NCBI RefSeq assembly: GCF_016584665.1
Contig: NZ_BBJB01000067.1
Location: 25,169 to 89,168, forward strand
Reading direction: 5' to 3'
Origin: Pseudanabaena sp. lw0831
Lineage (GTDB): Bacteria; Cyanobacteriota; Cyanobacteriia; Pseudanabaenales; Pseudanabaenaceae
Length of the DNA stretch: 64,000 bases
Made by a program: the position numbers and the translations under genes. The notes under the pieces were generated by a model, which was not told the origin of the DNA, did no database searches, and worked only from the letters and a program-made list of their open reading frames with translations. Every line of letters starts with the position of its first letter. Positions within the stretch are counted from its first letter, which is position 1. Positions 35,502 to 44,716 of the stretch are shown here, one piece after another.

Positions 35502-35945
35502 TCACACGATAAATCCTGCACTTTGTCCTTGGGATGCTTGCCAACTGCGAGCATCATAATATAAGTCTTCCAAACAAATACTATAAAGAGCATCCTTAAG
35601 CTTCCGATCAAGTCTTTGCCAAAGTGCAAATGTTACCCAATCAGAGGCAAGTTTTTCCTGTGGCTTTAGTCTGGGTAAGGGATAAGTATCTTCGCCCACT
35701 GCCGCCAAAATTTCGCCCAGAGAGATGTCTTTAGGCGATCGCTTTAGCTTATATCCACCTTGTACCCCACGAACTGACTCAACTAAATCCGCTTTGCGAA
35801 GAGCCATCAAAATTTTTTCTAAATATGGTGCTGGGATAGATTGGCGATCGCTAATTTCGCGAACCGAAGCTGGTTTGCGTTTTGCCCAAACAACCAGATC
35901 AAGCATCGCCTTCACACTGTAATGACCTTTTCTGGTTAGTTTCAT
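35502..35945 (-). CDS. Rrf2-family transcriptional regulator
   Basis: From ATG 35945 the protein has 147 residues and begins MKLTRKGHYSVKAMLDLVVW; longer in-frame starts would run through a palindrome. The winged helix includes VREISDRQSIPAPYLEKILMALRKADLVESVRG and the VQGGYKLKRSP wing. Only one Cys is present where IscR/NsrR have three, so it is unlikely to carry an Fe-S cluster; CymR-like or other ligand sensing is more probable. Its target is unknown. Confidence 0.9.
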   Translation of the reverse strand: MKLTRKGHYSVKAMLDLVVWAKRKPASVREISDRQSIPAPYLEKILMALRKADLVESVRGVQGGYKLKRSPKDISLGEILAAVGEDTYPLPRLKPQEKLASDWVTFALWQRLDRKLKDALYSICLEDLYYDARSWQASQGQSAGFIV

Positions 35946-35956
35946 AAAATCTACGA

Positions 35957-36028
35957 ATTTAGAGGGAGGCGCAAATCGCCTCCCTCTAAATATATTAAAT
36001 CCACGAATTAGAGAGCGACGCGCTCTAC
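35957..36028. repeat. Two tandem inverted repeats upstream of the Rrf2 gene
   Basis: ATTTAGAGGGAGGCG...CGCCTCCCTCTAAAT (35957-35991, apex mutated from GC-aaa-GC to GC-aaa-TC) is followed by AGAGCG-acg-CGCTCT. Both are preceded by a CTACGAATT/CCACGAATT direct repeat. They lie between the 47-aa gene and the Rrf2 start. Confidence 0.7.
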
Positions 36029-36033
36029 GAATA

Positions 36034-36177
36034 TTAAAAAAGAAAGGACAAATCGACAGGAGCGGGCAGCATCTCACCGCCGCGCCAATCGAGTAACTGC
36101 ACCAAAATCAAATAGCCAAAACCCAAAATTACGGCGACAACGCCAGTAAAAACCGATATCCATTGCGATCGCTGCAT
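36034..36177 (-). CDS. Small single-span membrane protein, 47 aa
   Basis: ATG 36177 opens 47 codons ending at TAA 36034-36036. The product has a Gln/Arg start (MQRSQW), one membrane helix (ISVFTGVVAVILGFGYLILV), then QLLDWRGGEMLPAPVDL. I recall LVQLLD(F/W)RG-MxPAP as typical of a conserved cyanobacterial small protein, but cannot verify it here. It is in the same direction as the downstream Rrf2 gene, 88 bp apart. Confidence 0.65.
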   Translation of the reverse strand: MQRSQWISVFTGVVAVILGFGYLILVQLLDWRGGEMLPAPVDLSFLF

Positions 36178-36564
36178 AAGTAAATCTAAGTACTAAGTAT
36201 ATTTAAGTAAAAAAATCAGATCAAAAATCTAAGGAAATCTATGAATTAACAAAAACATCCAAACTAACTGCTATTATCCCTCTTGAAATATCTTTAAATC
36301 ATCGATATTTAGATAAAACCTGAATTTAGGTAAAACTTACAGTACTTTGCATTGATTAATGACAGATTTTCTGAGAAAGTCCTGCCATGCAGGACTTTCT
36401 CAGAAAATCTGTGGGTTCAGTGAATCTACAAAGTGCTATATATCAAGTAAAGCTCTATTTTGATAGGAACAAACTTTTTCAACTCTTCGTCCTAAAACTT
36501 GAACATAAAGACACAGACTTTTCAAGTCATGTGCAGATTCAAGTTCAGTAGGAGCGAGTAATTG
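36178..36564. other. Intergenic region with one long palindrome
   Basis: The only structure is a perfect palindrome at 36362-36412 (arms ACAGATTTTCTGAGAAAGTC + CTGC around cat, apex GC-cat-GC), flanked by AGTACTTTG (left) and CAAAGTGCT (right), which are themselves inverted repeats. The rest is AT-rich promoter sequence for the divergent 47-aa gene and sigG. Confidence 0.7.
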
Positions 36565-37224
36565 ATGAGTTATAGCCTATCTTGGTCAACCAGCATCGGA
36601 GGGTACGCGCCCTCCAACTCCGTGTCCGTTGATAAGCTCCCCATCGTTGAACTGGTACAACTGTGCCAAACCGAAGCGCAAACCAGTAGGTCTGCGTTTG
36701 CAGAACTCATGCGACGTAATCAATCCTATGTCGATCAAGTTTTGTATAAACTCGCTCCTGACTGGCAAGATCGTGCTGATCTTGCGCAAGAAGTCTGGTT
36801 GCGTGTATATCGCAATATCAAGCGCTTGCAAGAGCCTGAAAAATTTCGTGGTTGGCTGAGTCGGATTGCTACAAACTTGTTCTATGACGAGTTGCGTAAG
36901 CGTAAACGCGTTGGCAACTCAGTTTCCCTCGACGCGCCATTTATGTCTGGCGATGGTGATGAAATGACTTGGGACTTGCCTAGCGCTGGCCCTAGTCCGA
37001 TAGACAACATGTCTACGCAGGAGTTTTATGAACAACTTCGCAAAGCTATTCAAGATTTACCTTCTAGCTTCCGTGAAACTATCGTGTTAAGGGAAATCCA
37101 AGGTTTATCCTATGAAGAAATTTCTGAATTAACAGGTGTATCGCTTGGTACAGTAAAATCACGTATAGCTAGAGCAAGATTGAAGCTACAAGCGCAACTA
37201 CAACCCTATTTGTCAAATTTGTAA
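36565..37224 (+). CDS. sigG: ECF-type RNA polymerase sigma factor, SigG-like
   Basis: From ATG 36565 the protein has 219 residues. Region 2 is AFAELMRRNQSYVDQVLYKLAPDWQDRADLAQEVWLRVYRNI with KFRGWLSRIATNLFYDELRKRKR, and region 4 is DLPSSFRETIVLREIQGLSYEEISELTGVSLGTVKSRIARARLKL. An N-terminal extension of about 45 residues and the downstream membrane anti-sigma gene match the SigG pair of cyanobacteria, which responds to envelope stress. Confidence 0.9.
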   Translation: MSYSLSWSTSIGGYAPSNSVSVDKLPIVELVQLCQTEAQTSRSAFAELMRRNQSYVDQVLYKLAPDWQDRADLAQEVWLRVYRNIKRLQEPEKFRGWLSRIATNLFYDELRKRKRVGNSVSLDAPFMSGDGDEMTWDLPSAGPSPIDNMSTQEFYEQLRKAIQDLPSSFRETIVLREIQGLSYEEISELTGVSLGTVKSRIARARLKLQAQLQPYLSNL

Positions 37225-37243
37225 CGAGGGGTGTATTTAAGTT

Positions 37244-37738
37244 ATGAGTGCTAACCAAATTTTTAATAGTTCTATGATTATTCCAGAGGAGCGCTTTGAG
37301 TTACTCAGTGCGTATATAGATGGCGAAGTAACTGAAGCTGAAGAGCAACTTGTCGAACAGTGGTTGTCCAATGATGTTGATTTCCGTCGTCTCTATCAAC
37401 AACAACTAATGCTGCGGCAATCACTAATCGATCTACCAGTGCCTGTAGCAGCACATTCATCGGCCAAAACAGAGGCAGATGTGATGATTAATCGTGTCTT
37501 TGCCGAGATTGACAAGCGATCGCAGCGTCGCAAATGGAAATTAGCAGGTATTGGTATATCCGTTGCTGCTGTGCTTGGAGTATTCAGTTCGATGTTCACA
37601 TTCAACTCTAGCCCTCAATTTAGCCCAGTTGCAAACAGTATTAAGTCTCCTGCTCCTACCCAAGTAAAACAAGAACCAATCTTAATTGCTATGGAAGAGC
37701 CACTAGTTCCTTTGCCAAAGTCAATGAGTTCCAAATAA
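37244..37738 (+). CDS. Membrane-anchored anti-sigma factor
   Basis: The 164-residue protein begins with an anti-sigma ZAS-like helical segment without the zinc ligands (RFELLSAYIDGEVTEAEEQLVEQWLSND...LYQQQLMLRQSL). A membrane helix at about residues 101-121 (WKLAGIGISVAAVLGVFSSM) and a short periplasmic Pro/Lys tail follow. It lies 19 bp downstream of sigG, consistent with a cognate regulator held at the membrane. Confidence 0.88.
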   Translation: MSANQIFNSSMIIPEERFELLSAYIDGEVTEAEEQLVEQWLSNDVDFRRLYQQQLMLRQSLIDLPVPVAAHSSAKTEADVMINRVFAEIDKRSQRRKWKLAGIGISVAAVLGVFSSMFTFNSSPQFSPVANSIKSPAPTQVKQEPILIAMEEPLVPLPKSMSSK

Positions 37739-37753
37739 GTCATCTATAAAAAC

Positions 37754-37790
37754 AGAATTGGTGGGGCGGCAAAGCCGCCCCACCAATTCT
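37754..37790. repeat. 17-bp palindrome, loop aaa, downstream of anti-sigma gene
   Basis: AGAATTGGTGGGGCGGC-aaa-complement, GC-aaa-GC apex. It lies between two convergent genes and probably terminates both. Confidence 0.85.
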
Positions 37791-37814
37791 CTAAAATTAG
37801 TTCTAATTACTTGT

Positions 37815-38255
37815 CTATTTAGTTTCCTTCTTCTTAGTTACGCTATTGAAATATTCCTTCGCCTTAGTGAATGCATACTTCAACTTATCGCCAATTGTCG
37901 GATCAGGCAAAATCGCGACTGTAACTTCCTCGTCAGGAAACTCTTTCAAACGATAGCCATATTCCAAATTGTCTTTGAACTTCCGCAAAATAGGATACAA
38001 ACGGATTGCGCCTTTCAATAACTCCGCTTCCTGTTGAAAAATAGCCTGACTAATTTTATTGCTACGTTCCACTGCCATCGAACCCGCAGGAACCCATTCT
38101 TTACCCTTGATGCGGATAAAAATATTGAACTCAGGCAACCCCTTACCCTTCATCTCATCATATTTACTAGCAGCCGCCTCACGCTTGTTGGGTGCTTTCT
38201 TCTTTTTAGATTGACCAGATCCACCAGCAAATCCCGTCACTTTAGTTGCGCCCAT
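37815..38255 (-). CDS. HHL1-like (DUF6523) protein
   Basis: The 146-residue protein has a basic disordered start (GGSGQSKKKKAPNKREAAAS) followed by the conserved core YDEMKGKGLPEFNIFIRIKG, WVPAGSMAVERSNKISQAIF and NLEYGYRLKEFPDEEV. Plant HHL1 is a thylakoid protein that protects photosystem II in high light; the cyanobacterial homologues lack a transit peptide and their role is inferred. Start taken as ATG 38255 rather than GTG 38258. Confidence 0.85.
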   Translation of the reverse strand: MGATKVTGFAGGSGQSKKKKAPNKREAAASKYDEMKGKGLPEFNIFIRIKGKEWVPAGSMAVERSNKISQAIFQQEAELLKGAIRLYPILRKFKDNLEYGYRLKEFPDEEVTVAILPDPTIGDKLKYAFTKAKEYFNSVTKKKETK

Positions 38256-38332
38256 CACTTTACCTTTAGTTTTTAAAAGAGATTTTTAAATGTGTTAACA
38301 AAAGTTTACTTTAGTCGATGATGCAAACACAA

Positions 38333-38998
38333 TCATTCTTTAGACAAGAAAAGTGAGGATAGGTTTGTTTGCATCCAAGCACGAAAATCACGCATTGCGG
38401 CACTGCGTCCTTCGCTGACGCTAAGTTCTAGAAACTGAGGAATGATATCGCGCACAGGGATATTGCCAAAAGTAGGGCTAAGTTCTGATTCGAGATATTC
38501 ACCATCAGATAAGATATAAATTTTGAGTGTTTTATCGTATAGCCATAGTTCAGGTACGCCGAGGGCGCGATACACATTAAACTTAGTCTTAGAAGTAACA
38601 TCCACTTCGATCGCTAAATCAGGAGGCGGATCAATAGCCATATTAAGTTTGCGGATTCCCCTCATGGCGACATTATTTTGAATATAGAAGCATTCATCAG
38701 GCTCTAGCCCTGCCCGTTTAGCCTTGGCTTTGAATGTAGTAGAGCCATAGCCTTCAAAGTCTAGCTCCATTGCGTCAAGCAATGCTTTTACAAAGTCGGC
38801 AAGTAGGACTTTAATTTTTTCATATTCAGGCAAGGGCATAACAATTTCTAATACACCGTCTAAGTAAGCAATTCTTGTTCTACGCTTTTCGCCTAGGTCA
38901 TCAAGAATAGATTCAAATTGTGGCCAGTCAATATCATGTAGGATCGTACTTTGTCCTTCGGGGATCTCAATCTGAGAAATGCGTAATAACGTGGTCAT
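38333..38998 (-). CDS. Uma2-family (DUF820) putative endonuclease
   Basis: The 221-residue protein has the DUF820 features: RTRIAYLDGVLEIVMPLPEYE at the start, GLEPDECFYIQN, PPPDLAIEVDVTSKTKFN and ELWLYDKTLKIYIL. The acidic positions expected for the PD-(D/E)xK-like fold are retained. It stands alone between two housekeeping genes. Function unproven. Confidence 0.88.
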   Translation of the reverse strand: MTTLLRISQIEIPEGQSTILHDIDWPQFESILDDLGEKRRTRIAYLDGVLEIVMPLPEYEKIKVLLADFVKALLDAMELDFEGYGSTTFKAKAKRAGLEPDECFYIQNNVAMRGIRKLNMAIDPPPDLAIEVDVTSKTKFNVYRALGVPELWLYDKTLKIYILSDGEYLESELSPTFGNIPVRDIIPQFLELSVSEGRSAAMRDFRAWMQTNLSSLFLSKE

Positions 38999-39042
38999 TT
39001 GAATATCTCCTACAACTATGCCACTGACTACAGTTTACGTAA

Positions 39043-39074
39043 ATAAAAAAGCCGCCTTGAGGCGGCTTTTTTAT
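39043..39074 (-). terminator. hemA terminator
   Basis: ATAAAAAAGCCGCC-ttga-GGCGGCTTTTTTAT begins immediately after the hemA stop codon on the minus strand and has T-runs on both strands. Confidence 0.9.
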
Positions 39075-40376
39075 TTACCCTTCTTTGAATTGGCTAGATG
39101 GTGAATCTAGGTCGAAAAGTACTTGTAACATTTGCATCGCACGGCGGCGCGTCTCGATGTCTTGTTGAGCGCGTAACTGCACCATCGGATCATGCAAGAT
39201 CTTGTTGATAATGCCGCGAGTCATACTCTCGATTACATCCTGATGCTTGTCCGCAAAGTCATTACCGAGGCGAGATAGAGCTTTTTCCATTTCTTGCTCG
39301 CGAATGATTTCTAACTTTTGACGGAGCTTGCTGATCGTGGGTACAGTTTCTAGCGATCGCCACCACATGTCAAACTCAGACACACAACCTTCCAGCAAAA
39401 TCTCAGCTTGCATCGCCATTAGACGACGACTTTCTTGATTTCCTGCTACCACCGCCTGCAAATCATCGACGTTGTAAGCTCTAGTGTTTGGCAATTCTTT
39501 GACATCGGAACTGATATTGCGGGGTACAGAAATATCAACGAGGGTCAAACCAGTGTGATTTCTGGCGATCGCTTCGAGATTTTGGCGATTAAGGATCACT
39601 TCAGTCGAAGCAGTACTAGTAAATACGAGATCGGAGATTGCCACACAATCTAACATTTGATCTAACGGACGGATATCAAACTCCGCATCGCTAGCCTCAA
39701 ATTCCTTAAGCATCGCCGCAGCGCGATCGCGCGATCGATTCACGATCGCAATTTTTTTCGCTCCTTTAGAAATCAAATGCTTTACCAACAGGCGAGACAT
39801 TTTGCCAGCACCGACGATTGTCGTATGCTTATCAGATAAATTTTCGAGCTTGATTTGAGCCAGCTCGACTGCTGCCGAACTGATCGACACTGCACCTGTT
39901 CCAATTTCGGTTTCAGTACGAACGCGCTTACCCGCAGACAGAGACTGTTTAAAAAGTTGGTTGAGAATCCGACCTGTGCCATTATTTTGCTGGGCGAGGC
40001 GATGGGTATTTTTGACCTGCGCGAGAATTTGTCCCTCGCCAAGCACTAGACTATCTAAACCCGAAGCAACTCGCATCAGGTGAGTTACGGCATCTTGACG
40101 AAGCAGAATAAACAGATAGCGACGTAGATACTGTAGAGGTAGTTGGCTAAACTCTGAAAGAAACTGCATAATTTCGCGAATACCACTTTCGGCTTCGTTA
40201 GTAACTACATATAACTCTAAGCGGTTACAGGTGCTTAAGATGGCAGCTTCTTCAATACTCGGATAGCTCATTAGTTGAGCGATCGCAGCTTCCATGCGAT
40301 CTTCGGGAATACTCAACTTTTCCCTTACTTCCACAGTCGCCGTTTTATGACTCAAGCCAACAACTGCAATATTCAT
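39075..40376 (-). CDS. hemA: Glutamyl-tRNA reductase
   Basis: The 433-residue protein contains [15 protein letters not shown], the catalytic Cys in [12 protein letters not shown], a mid-segment [22 protein letters not shown]-binding [17 protein letters not shown] and a C-terminal dimerisation helix. It makes glutamate-1-semialdehyde, the committed step of heme, chlorophyll and bilin synthesis. It follows glpX in the same direction, an order also seen in other cyanobacteria, with a palindrome in between. Confidence 0.96.
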   Translation of the reverse strand: MNIAVVGLSHKTATVEVREKLSIPEDRMEAAIAQLMSYPSIEEAAILSTCNRLELYVVTNEAESGIREIMQFLSEFSQLPLQYLRRYLFILLRQDAVTHLMRVASGLDSLVLGEGQILAQVKNTHRLAQQNNGTGRILNQLFKQSLSAGKRVRTETEIGTGAVSISSAAVELAQIKLENLSDKHTTIVGAGKMSRLLVKHLISKGAKKIAIVNRSRDRAAAMLKEFEASDAEFDIRPLDQMLDCVAISDLVFTSTASTEVILNRQNLEAIARNHTGLTLVDISVPRNISSDVKELPNTRAYNVDDLQAVVAGNQESRRLMAMQAEILLEGCVSEFDMWWRSLETVPTISKLRQKLEIIREQEMEKALSRLGNDFADKHQDVIESMTRGIINKILHDPMVQLRAQQDIETRRRAMQMLQVLFDLDSPSSQFKEG

Positions 40377-40509
40377 ATCGTAAATGCGTTTCTTATTTAG
40401 GACTGGAAAAAATTATCTTATTGGAAGAGCTTATCAGGAGATAGCTACCAGTGTAGTAGGTACTTATTACTCCTTAACTTTCTGTAATATAGATGTCGTC
40501 ATTCTTTAA

Positions 40510-40560
40510 AACCGAAAAGATGAGAGGCGGCGCAAAGCGTTGCCTCTCATCTTTTCGGTT
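40510..40560. repeat. 24-bp palindrome, loop aaa, between glpX and hemA
   Basis: Arms AACCGAAAAGATGAGAGGCG + GCGC and complement with one mismatch flank aaa. Apex GC-aaa-GC. It is 40 bp after the glpX stop codon. Confidence 0.85.
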
Positions 40561-40599
40561 AATATTTACAGAGCCTACGGCGCTGGCAGTTCTATATAA

Positions 40600-41643
40600 T
40601 TAGCGCAGATTGATAGTTTTAGGGTTGTCGCTTGTCAGGTGAATGGTGTCAACGAAACGAGCAGTCTTGGATTGAGTTGAGATAACCAAAGACTGAGTAC
40701 GGCAACCGCCGCTAAAGAAGCGCACGCCTTCCATCAAAGTACCAGGGGTGATGCCACAACCAGCAAATAAGACATTTTTGCCACAAGCCAATTCGTTAGC
40801 ATCATAGACTTTATCGCCATCAGTGATGCCCATTTCCTTAAGACGAGCCAAGTTACCTTCGCGGGTCCACTTAGCGCTTTCAGGAGTATTAACTTCGGCT
40901 GGGTCATAAACTAAACGACCTTGGAAATGTCCACCCAAACAACGCATCGCGGCTGCCGAGATAACACCTTCAGGAGCAGCCCCGATACCCATCAGAGCAT
41001 GGATATTAGTACCAGCAAAACCACAGCAAATTGCGGCGGATACGTCACCATCACTGATTAGACGTACACGAGCGCCAGCAGCACGGATTTCAGCAATCAA
41101 GCCTTTGTGACGAGGACGATCCATAACGACAACGACTAATTCTTCGATCGCACGATCTAGACATTCTGAAAGAATTTTTAAATTTTTGGTAGGTGTGTTG
41201 CGAATATCTACATGACCTTTTGCCGCAGGTGGCGCAGCTAGCTTGTCCATATAAAAGTCGGGAGCTTGGAACAATCCGCCACGCTCAGAGATGGCAAGAA
41301 CTGCCATCGAGCCATTTTGACCGTAAGCAACTAGGTTTGTACCTTCGCAAGGGTCAACAGCGATATCGATTTCTTGTAATTCTTCGATGGTGCAGAATTC
41401 GGCAGCATTTGTCTGTGTGCAGATACCAACTTCTTCGCCGATATATAGCATAGGTGCTTCGTCGCGCTCACCTTCGCCAATGACGATACGTCCGCGCATA
41501 TGAATCTTGTTCATACGTTCGCGCATTGCTTCAACTGCGGCTTCGTCGGCTTCGTCTTTTTTGCCCAAACCCATCCACTTAGAAGATGCGATCGCCGCTT
41601 GTTCAACGACCTCAATAATCTCAAGACTGATTGTACTATCCAT
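40600..41643 (-). CDS. glpX: Class II fructose-1,6-/sedoheptulose-1,7-bisphosphatase
   Basis: The 347-residue protein has the GlpX motifs [35 protein letters not shown], a DRPRHKGLI loop, [19 protein letters not shown] and [16 protein letters not shown]. Metal-binding Glu and Asp residues are present. In cyanobacteria this enzyme serves both FBPase and SBPase steps of the Calvin cycle and is the main isoform. Start ATG 41643. Confidence 0.95.
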   Translation of the reverse strand: MDSTISLEIIEVVEQAAIASSKWMGLGKKDEADEAAVEAMRERMNKIHMRGRIVIGEGERDEAPMLYIGEEVGICTQTNAAEFCTIEELQEIDIAVDPCEGTNLVAYGQNGSMAVLAISERGGLFQAPDFYMDKLAAPPAAKGHVDIRNTPTKNLKILSECLDRAIEELVVVVMDRPRHKGLIAEIRAAGARVRLISDGDVSAAICCGFAGTNIHALMGIGAAPEGVISAAAMRCLGGHFQGRLVYDPAEVNTPESAKWTREGNLARLKEMGITDGDKVYDANELACGKNVLFAGCGITPGTLMEGVRFFSGGCRTQSLVISTQSKTARFVDTIHLTSDNPKTINLR

Positions 41644-41792
41644 GCGTAGAAATACCTATTACCTAAATTTTATAACTATTAAGACTTCGTTACGTTCTAG
41701 AATTGATTTAGAACCAGAAAACAAAATATAAGTTTAGTTGTGTCTTACTACACAACCTCGTAATTAAGTTTACAGGGCAAAAGGACAAATTA

Positions 41793-41845
41793 AAACCCAG
41801 AAGAGAGAGTGCGCCGCTTCACGGCGCACTCTCTCTTCTGGGTTT
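41793..41845. repeat. 24-bp palindrome between glpX and purF
   Basis: Arms AAACCCAGAAGAGAGAGTGC + GCCG and complement flank cttca; the centre looks like a GC-ttc-GC apex with one substitution. It lies in the divergent gap. Confidence 0.8.
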
Positions 41846-41941
41846 GGCTTACTAAATTTTGGTTAAGAAATGCTTAACACTGGTACGATCTAAGAAGGGG
41901 CTTTTCTCTTCTACCAAACTAATGTATTGCGTATAACTGCT

Positions 41942-43465
41942 ATGTTGCCAGACCATTCTGACCATTCTGTTTTTGCTGATGAGATACCTAAAAACCTTAC
42001 AAATCATAGAGATTTTGACGATCTAGATTTTAATAATGACATCGAGGCTGACAAACCACAGGAAGCTTGTGGTGTTTTTGGAGTACTGGCAGCAGAAGGG
42101 GATGTTGCTAAGCTCGTATATTTTGGGCTGTATGCCTTACAGCATCGTGGACAGGAATCAGCAGGTATTACTGTCTACGATGAGCAGGGTACGACCCATA
42201 CACATAAAGCGATGGGATTAGTTGCCCAAGTATTTAATGAAACGATCCTCTCTGAAATGAAGGGAGCATTAGGGATTGGGCATAATCGCTATTCGACTAC
42301 AGGTTCGAGCAAGGTTTGCAATGCTCAACCGATTGTCGTAAATACCAGACTAGGCGATTTCTCCCTTGCTCACAATGGCAATTTGGTAAATGCAACTGAG
42401 TTACGCGGCGAACTGTCGGCACAGGGTCACGCCCTCGAATCAACTACCGATTCTGAAGGAATTGCTTTTGCTGTTGGTGAGGCAGTAGAAGAGGGCAAGG
42501 ATTTGCAAGAGGCGATCGTAACAGCGTTGCGTCGATGCCATGGGGCTTTTAGTTTAGTAATGGCGATGCCTAATGCGATCGCTGGAGCAAGAGATGCCTA
42601 TGGTGTTCGTCCTTTGGTAATTGGCAAAACTGAAGATGGTTCTTATGTTCTGTCATCCGAGACTTGCGGCTTAGATATTATTGGCGCTGATTATGTGCGT
42701 GAGGTTTTGCCTGGGGAACTGGTGATCATTACGCTAGAAAATGGGATTCAATCTTTACAATGGGAGGAGGCTAAGCCGAAGCTATGTGTATTTGAGATGA
42801 TCTATTTTGCAAGACCTGATAGTGTCATGCATGATGAAAGTCTTTATACTTATAGACTGCGGATCGGTCGCGCATTAGCTAGAGAAAGTCCTGTAGAAGC
42901 CGATATTGTGATCGGTGTGCCAGATTCAGGTATTCCTGCGGCGATAGGATTTTCAAGAGAGTCAGGAATTCCTTATGGTGAGGCTTTGATTAAAAACCGC
43001 TATGTGGGACGGACTTTCATTCAGCCAACCCAAGCGATGCGAGAAGCTGGAATCCGCATGAAGCTAAATACGCTCAAGGATGTTTTGCAGGGTAAACGGG
43101 TAATTGTGATCGATGATTCGATCGTAAGGGGAACGACGAGTCGTAAAATAGTAAGAGCACTGCGTGAAGCTGGCGCAATTGAGGTACATATGCGTATTTC
43201 TTCGCCGCCCGTTACTCACCCTTGTTTTTATGGTATTGATACGGACTCGCAAGATCATTTGATTGCTTCACACAATTCTGTCGAGGCGATCGCCAAACAG
43301 ATTGAGGTTGACACGCTTGCGTATCTCAGTCACGACGCAATGTTAAAAGCGACACAAATTGATACCACGCATTTTTGCACAGCTTGTTTTACTGGGAAAT
43401 ATCCGATTGAAGTTCCTGATAAACTCAAGCGCACCAAACTTATGCTAGAAAATACGGCAACATGA
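41942..43465 (+). CDS. purF: Amidophosphoribosyltransferase
   Basis: From ATG 41942 the precursor has 507 residues. An acidic propeptide of about 42 residues is expected to be removed to expose the nucleophile Cys43 in EACGVFGVL. Glutaminase motifs GIGHNRYSTTG and LAHNGNLVNA, the PRPP loop VIVIDDSIVRGTT, and Cys residues near ISSPPVTHPCFYG and CTACFTG for a [4Fe-4S] cluster are present. It catalyses the first step of purine synthesis. TTG 41927 is a less likely start. The VOC gene overlaps its last four bases. Confidence 0.95.
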   Translation: MLPDHSDHSVFADEIPKNLTNHRDFDDLDFNNDIEADKPQEACGVFGVLAAEGDVAKLVYFGLYALQHRGQESAGITVYDEQGTTHTHKAMGLVAQVFNETILSEMKGALGIGHNRYSTTGSSKVCNAQPIVVNTRLGDFSLAHNGNLVNATELRGELSAQGHALESTTDSEGIAFAVGEAVEEGKDLQEAIVTALRRCHGAFSLVMAMPNAIAGARDAYGVRPLVIGKTEDGSYVLSSETCGLDIIGADYVREVLPGELVIITLENGIQSLQWEEAKPKLCVFEMIYFARPDSVMHDESLYTYRLRIGRALARESPVEADIVIGVPDSGIPAAIGFSRESGIPYGEALIKNRYVGRTFIQPTQAMREAGIRMKLNTLKDVLQGKRVIVIDDSIVRGTTSRKIVRALREAGAIEVHMRISSPPVTHPCFYGIDTDSQDHLIASHNSVEAIAKQIEVDTLAYLSHDAMLKATQIDTTHFCTACFTGKYPIEVPDKLKRTKLMLENTAT

Positions 43466-43923
43466 CCAAGATCCTCTTTCATCTCGCATTTCCAGTAAAA
43501 GATATTCCAAGCACCAAAGCTTTTTATATTGATGGTTTGGGTTGTTTGGCAGGACGCGAGTCAAGCGACTCGCTGATCATGAGTTTGTATGGTCACCAGT
43601 TGGTAGCGCATGTTGATCACGAGAATATTGATTCTCAACGTGGCATCTATCCGCGACATTTCGGGTTAGTTTTCTATTCCGAAAATAACTGGATGGCTCT
43701 GTTAGAAAAAGTCCACGATAAGCGTCTTCAATTTTATCAAAAACCAAAAGTTCGCTTTGTAGATACTCCTTTAGAGCATCGAACCTTTTTCTTGGCTGAT
43801 AATTCAGGCAACATTCTGGAATTTAAGCATTACAAATTTGAAAATGCAATTTTTGGTGAGACTGATTTCAACAAAGTTGGTGATACAGACTTTGCTCAAC
43901 AGGTTCCTGTGGTTACGCTTTAA
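43462..43923 (+). CDS. VOC family protein coupled to purF
   Basis: The 153-residue protein has the glyoxalase/dioxygenase fold: FHLAFPVKDIPSTKAFYIDGLGC, a His in LVAHVDHEN, FGLVFYSENNWMALLEKV and FFLADNSGNILEFKHYK with the C-terminal Glu and His. ATG overlaps the purF stop as ATGA, so translation is coupled. This is the third VOC protein of the window and is not close to the other two. Substrate unknown. Confidence 0.88.
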   Translation: MTKILFHLAFPVKDIPSTKAFYIDGLGCLAGRESSDSLIMSLYGHQLVAHVDHENIDSQRGIYPRHFGLVFYSENNWMALLEKVHDKRLQFYQKPKVRFVDTPLEHRTFFLADNSGNILEFKHYKFENAIFGETDFNKVGDTDFAQQVPVVTL

Positions 43924-44137
43924 CAAATGCCTCGCCTAGAGAACCCTTTGTTAAATACAAAAAAGAGATGACGCTAGCGCCATCTCTTTTTGTTTTATGA
44001 TTGATTCCTGCTTTTAATTTTTTACGAAGCATTTGCAATTGTTTTTTCTTTTGGCGTTGGCGAGCAGAACCACCTTTGCCTTTATCGTTTCGACCTTCTT
44101 TGCGTGGGGATTCCCATCGCTTTAGTCTTTGGCTCAT
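43913..44137 (-). CDS. Possible small basic protein
   Basis: The frame begins MSQRLKRWESPRKEGRNDKG and is Lys/Arg/Gln rich for 50 residues, then runs through the hairpin at 43960-43991 and into the 3' end of the VOC gene. The first part reads like a small RNA-binding or ribosome-associated protein and the start is well placed after a free leader, but the last 25 residues encoded over the hairpin look accidental. Family not recognised. Confidence 0.4.
   Translation of the reverse strand: MSQRLKRWESPRKEGRNDKGKGGSARQRQKKKQLQMLRKKLKAGINHKTKRDGASVISFLYLTKGSLGEAFVKA
43960..43991. terminator. Terminator after the purF-VOC unit
   Basis: AAAAAGAGATG and CATCTCTTTTT flank an inner CGCT-AGCG stem, with a T-run on the plus strand. 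It lies 37 bp after the VOC stop codon. Confidence 0.8.
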
Positions 44138-44281
44138 GTTTTTATACCGATATTGATTTTTTTACAGATAATTTAACGCTCATTAAATTAATAATCTAAT
44201 ATTACGTTAGTTGAATGAATAATTACTATCACTCTTGAGAATGAGAGCGTGCAGAGAACGCTCCCTCATTTAGGATAATTT

Positions 44282-44632
44282 TTAGGCTAGTTTTTGCTTG
44301 ATTTCTTCAGGATTTCTAAATCCGATCGCGATCGCCTTACCATCTTTGACAAATAAAGGGCGTTTTAGCAACATTGAATCTTTGGCATAGGCTTCAATCC
44401 ATTGGATATGTGACCATGTATCTTTTTCGGTGCCCAGAGATCGATAGGATTGCCCAGATGTATTTCGCATTAATCTTTCCCCTAATGCGTTTACCCATTC
44501 GGCGATCGCAGTTCGAGACGGCGGATAGTCTTTGGTATTGATAAATTCGTAGGCAATTCCTTGATTGTCTAACCAAGCGATCGCTTTTTTGCAGGTTCCA
44601 CAATTGGGTATGCCATAAACTTGAATAGACAT
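44282..44632 (-). CDS. ArsC/Spx/YffB-family thioredoxin-fold protein
   Basis: From ATG 44632 the protein has 116 residues and starts IQVYGIPNCGTCKKAIAWLD with a CxxC motif, followed by NTKDYPPSRTAIAEWVNALG and LLKRPLFVKDGKAIAIGFRNPEEI. The RPL segment and CxxC fit the Spx/MgsR/YffB branch rather than active-site-Arg arsenate reductases. Likely role is redox-linked regulation or reduction. A longer frame to 44695 is not supported. Confidence 0.85.
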   Translation of the reverse strand: MSIQVYGIPNCGTCKKAIAWLDNQGIAYEFINTKDYPPSRTAIAEWVNALGERLMRNTSGQSYRSLGTEKDTWSHIQWIEAYAKDSMLLKRPLFVKDGKAIAIGFRNPEEIKQKLA

Positions 44633-44716
44633 AAATTTTCTCGGATGATGACTTGTTACGTATCTTATCCGATATAGTGGGCGTGTTTTGAACACCCGCT
44701 AACTTATAATGCCAGT

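Noticed and set aside
44225..44250. ATTACTATCA and TGAGAATGA half-sites upstream of the small basic ORF, resembling Fur half-sites
   Set aside because: The two halves are in reversed order relative to a Fur box and separated by CTCT, so they do not form the 7-1-7 dyad.
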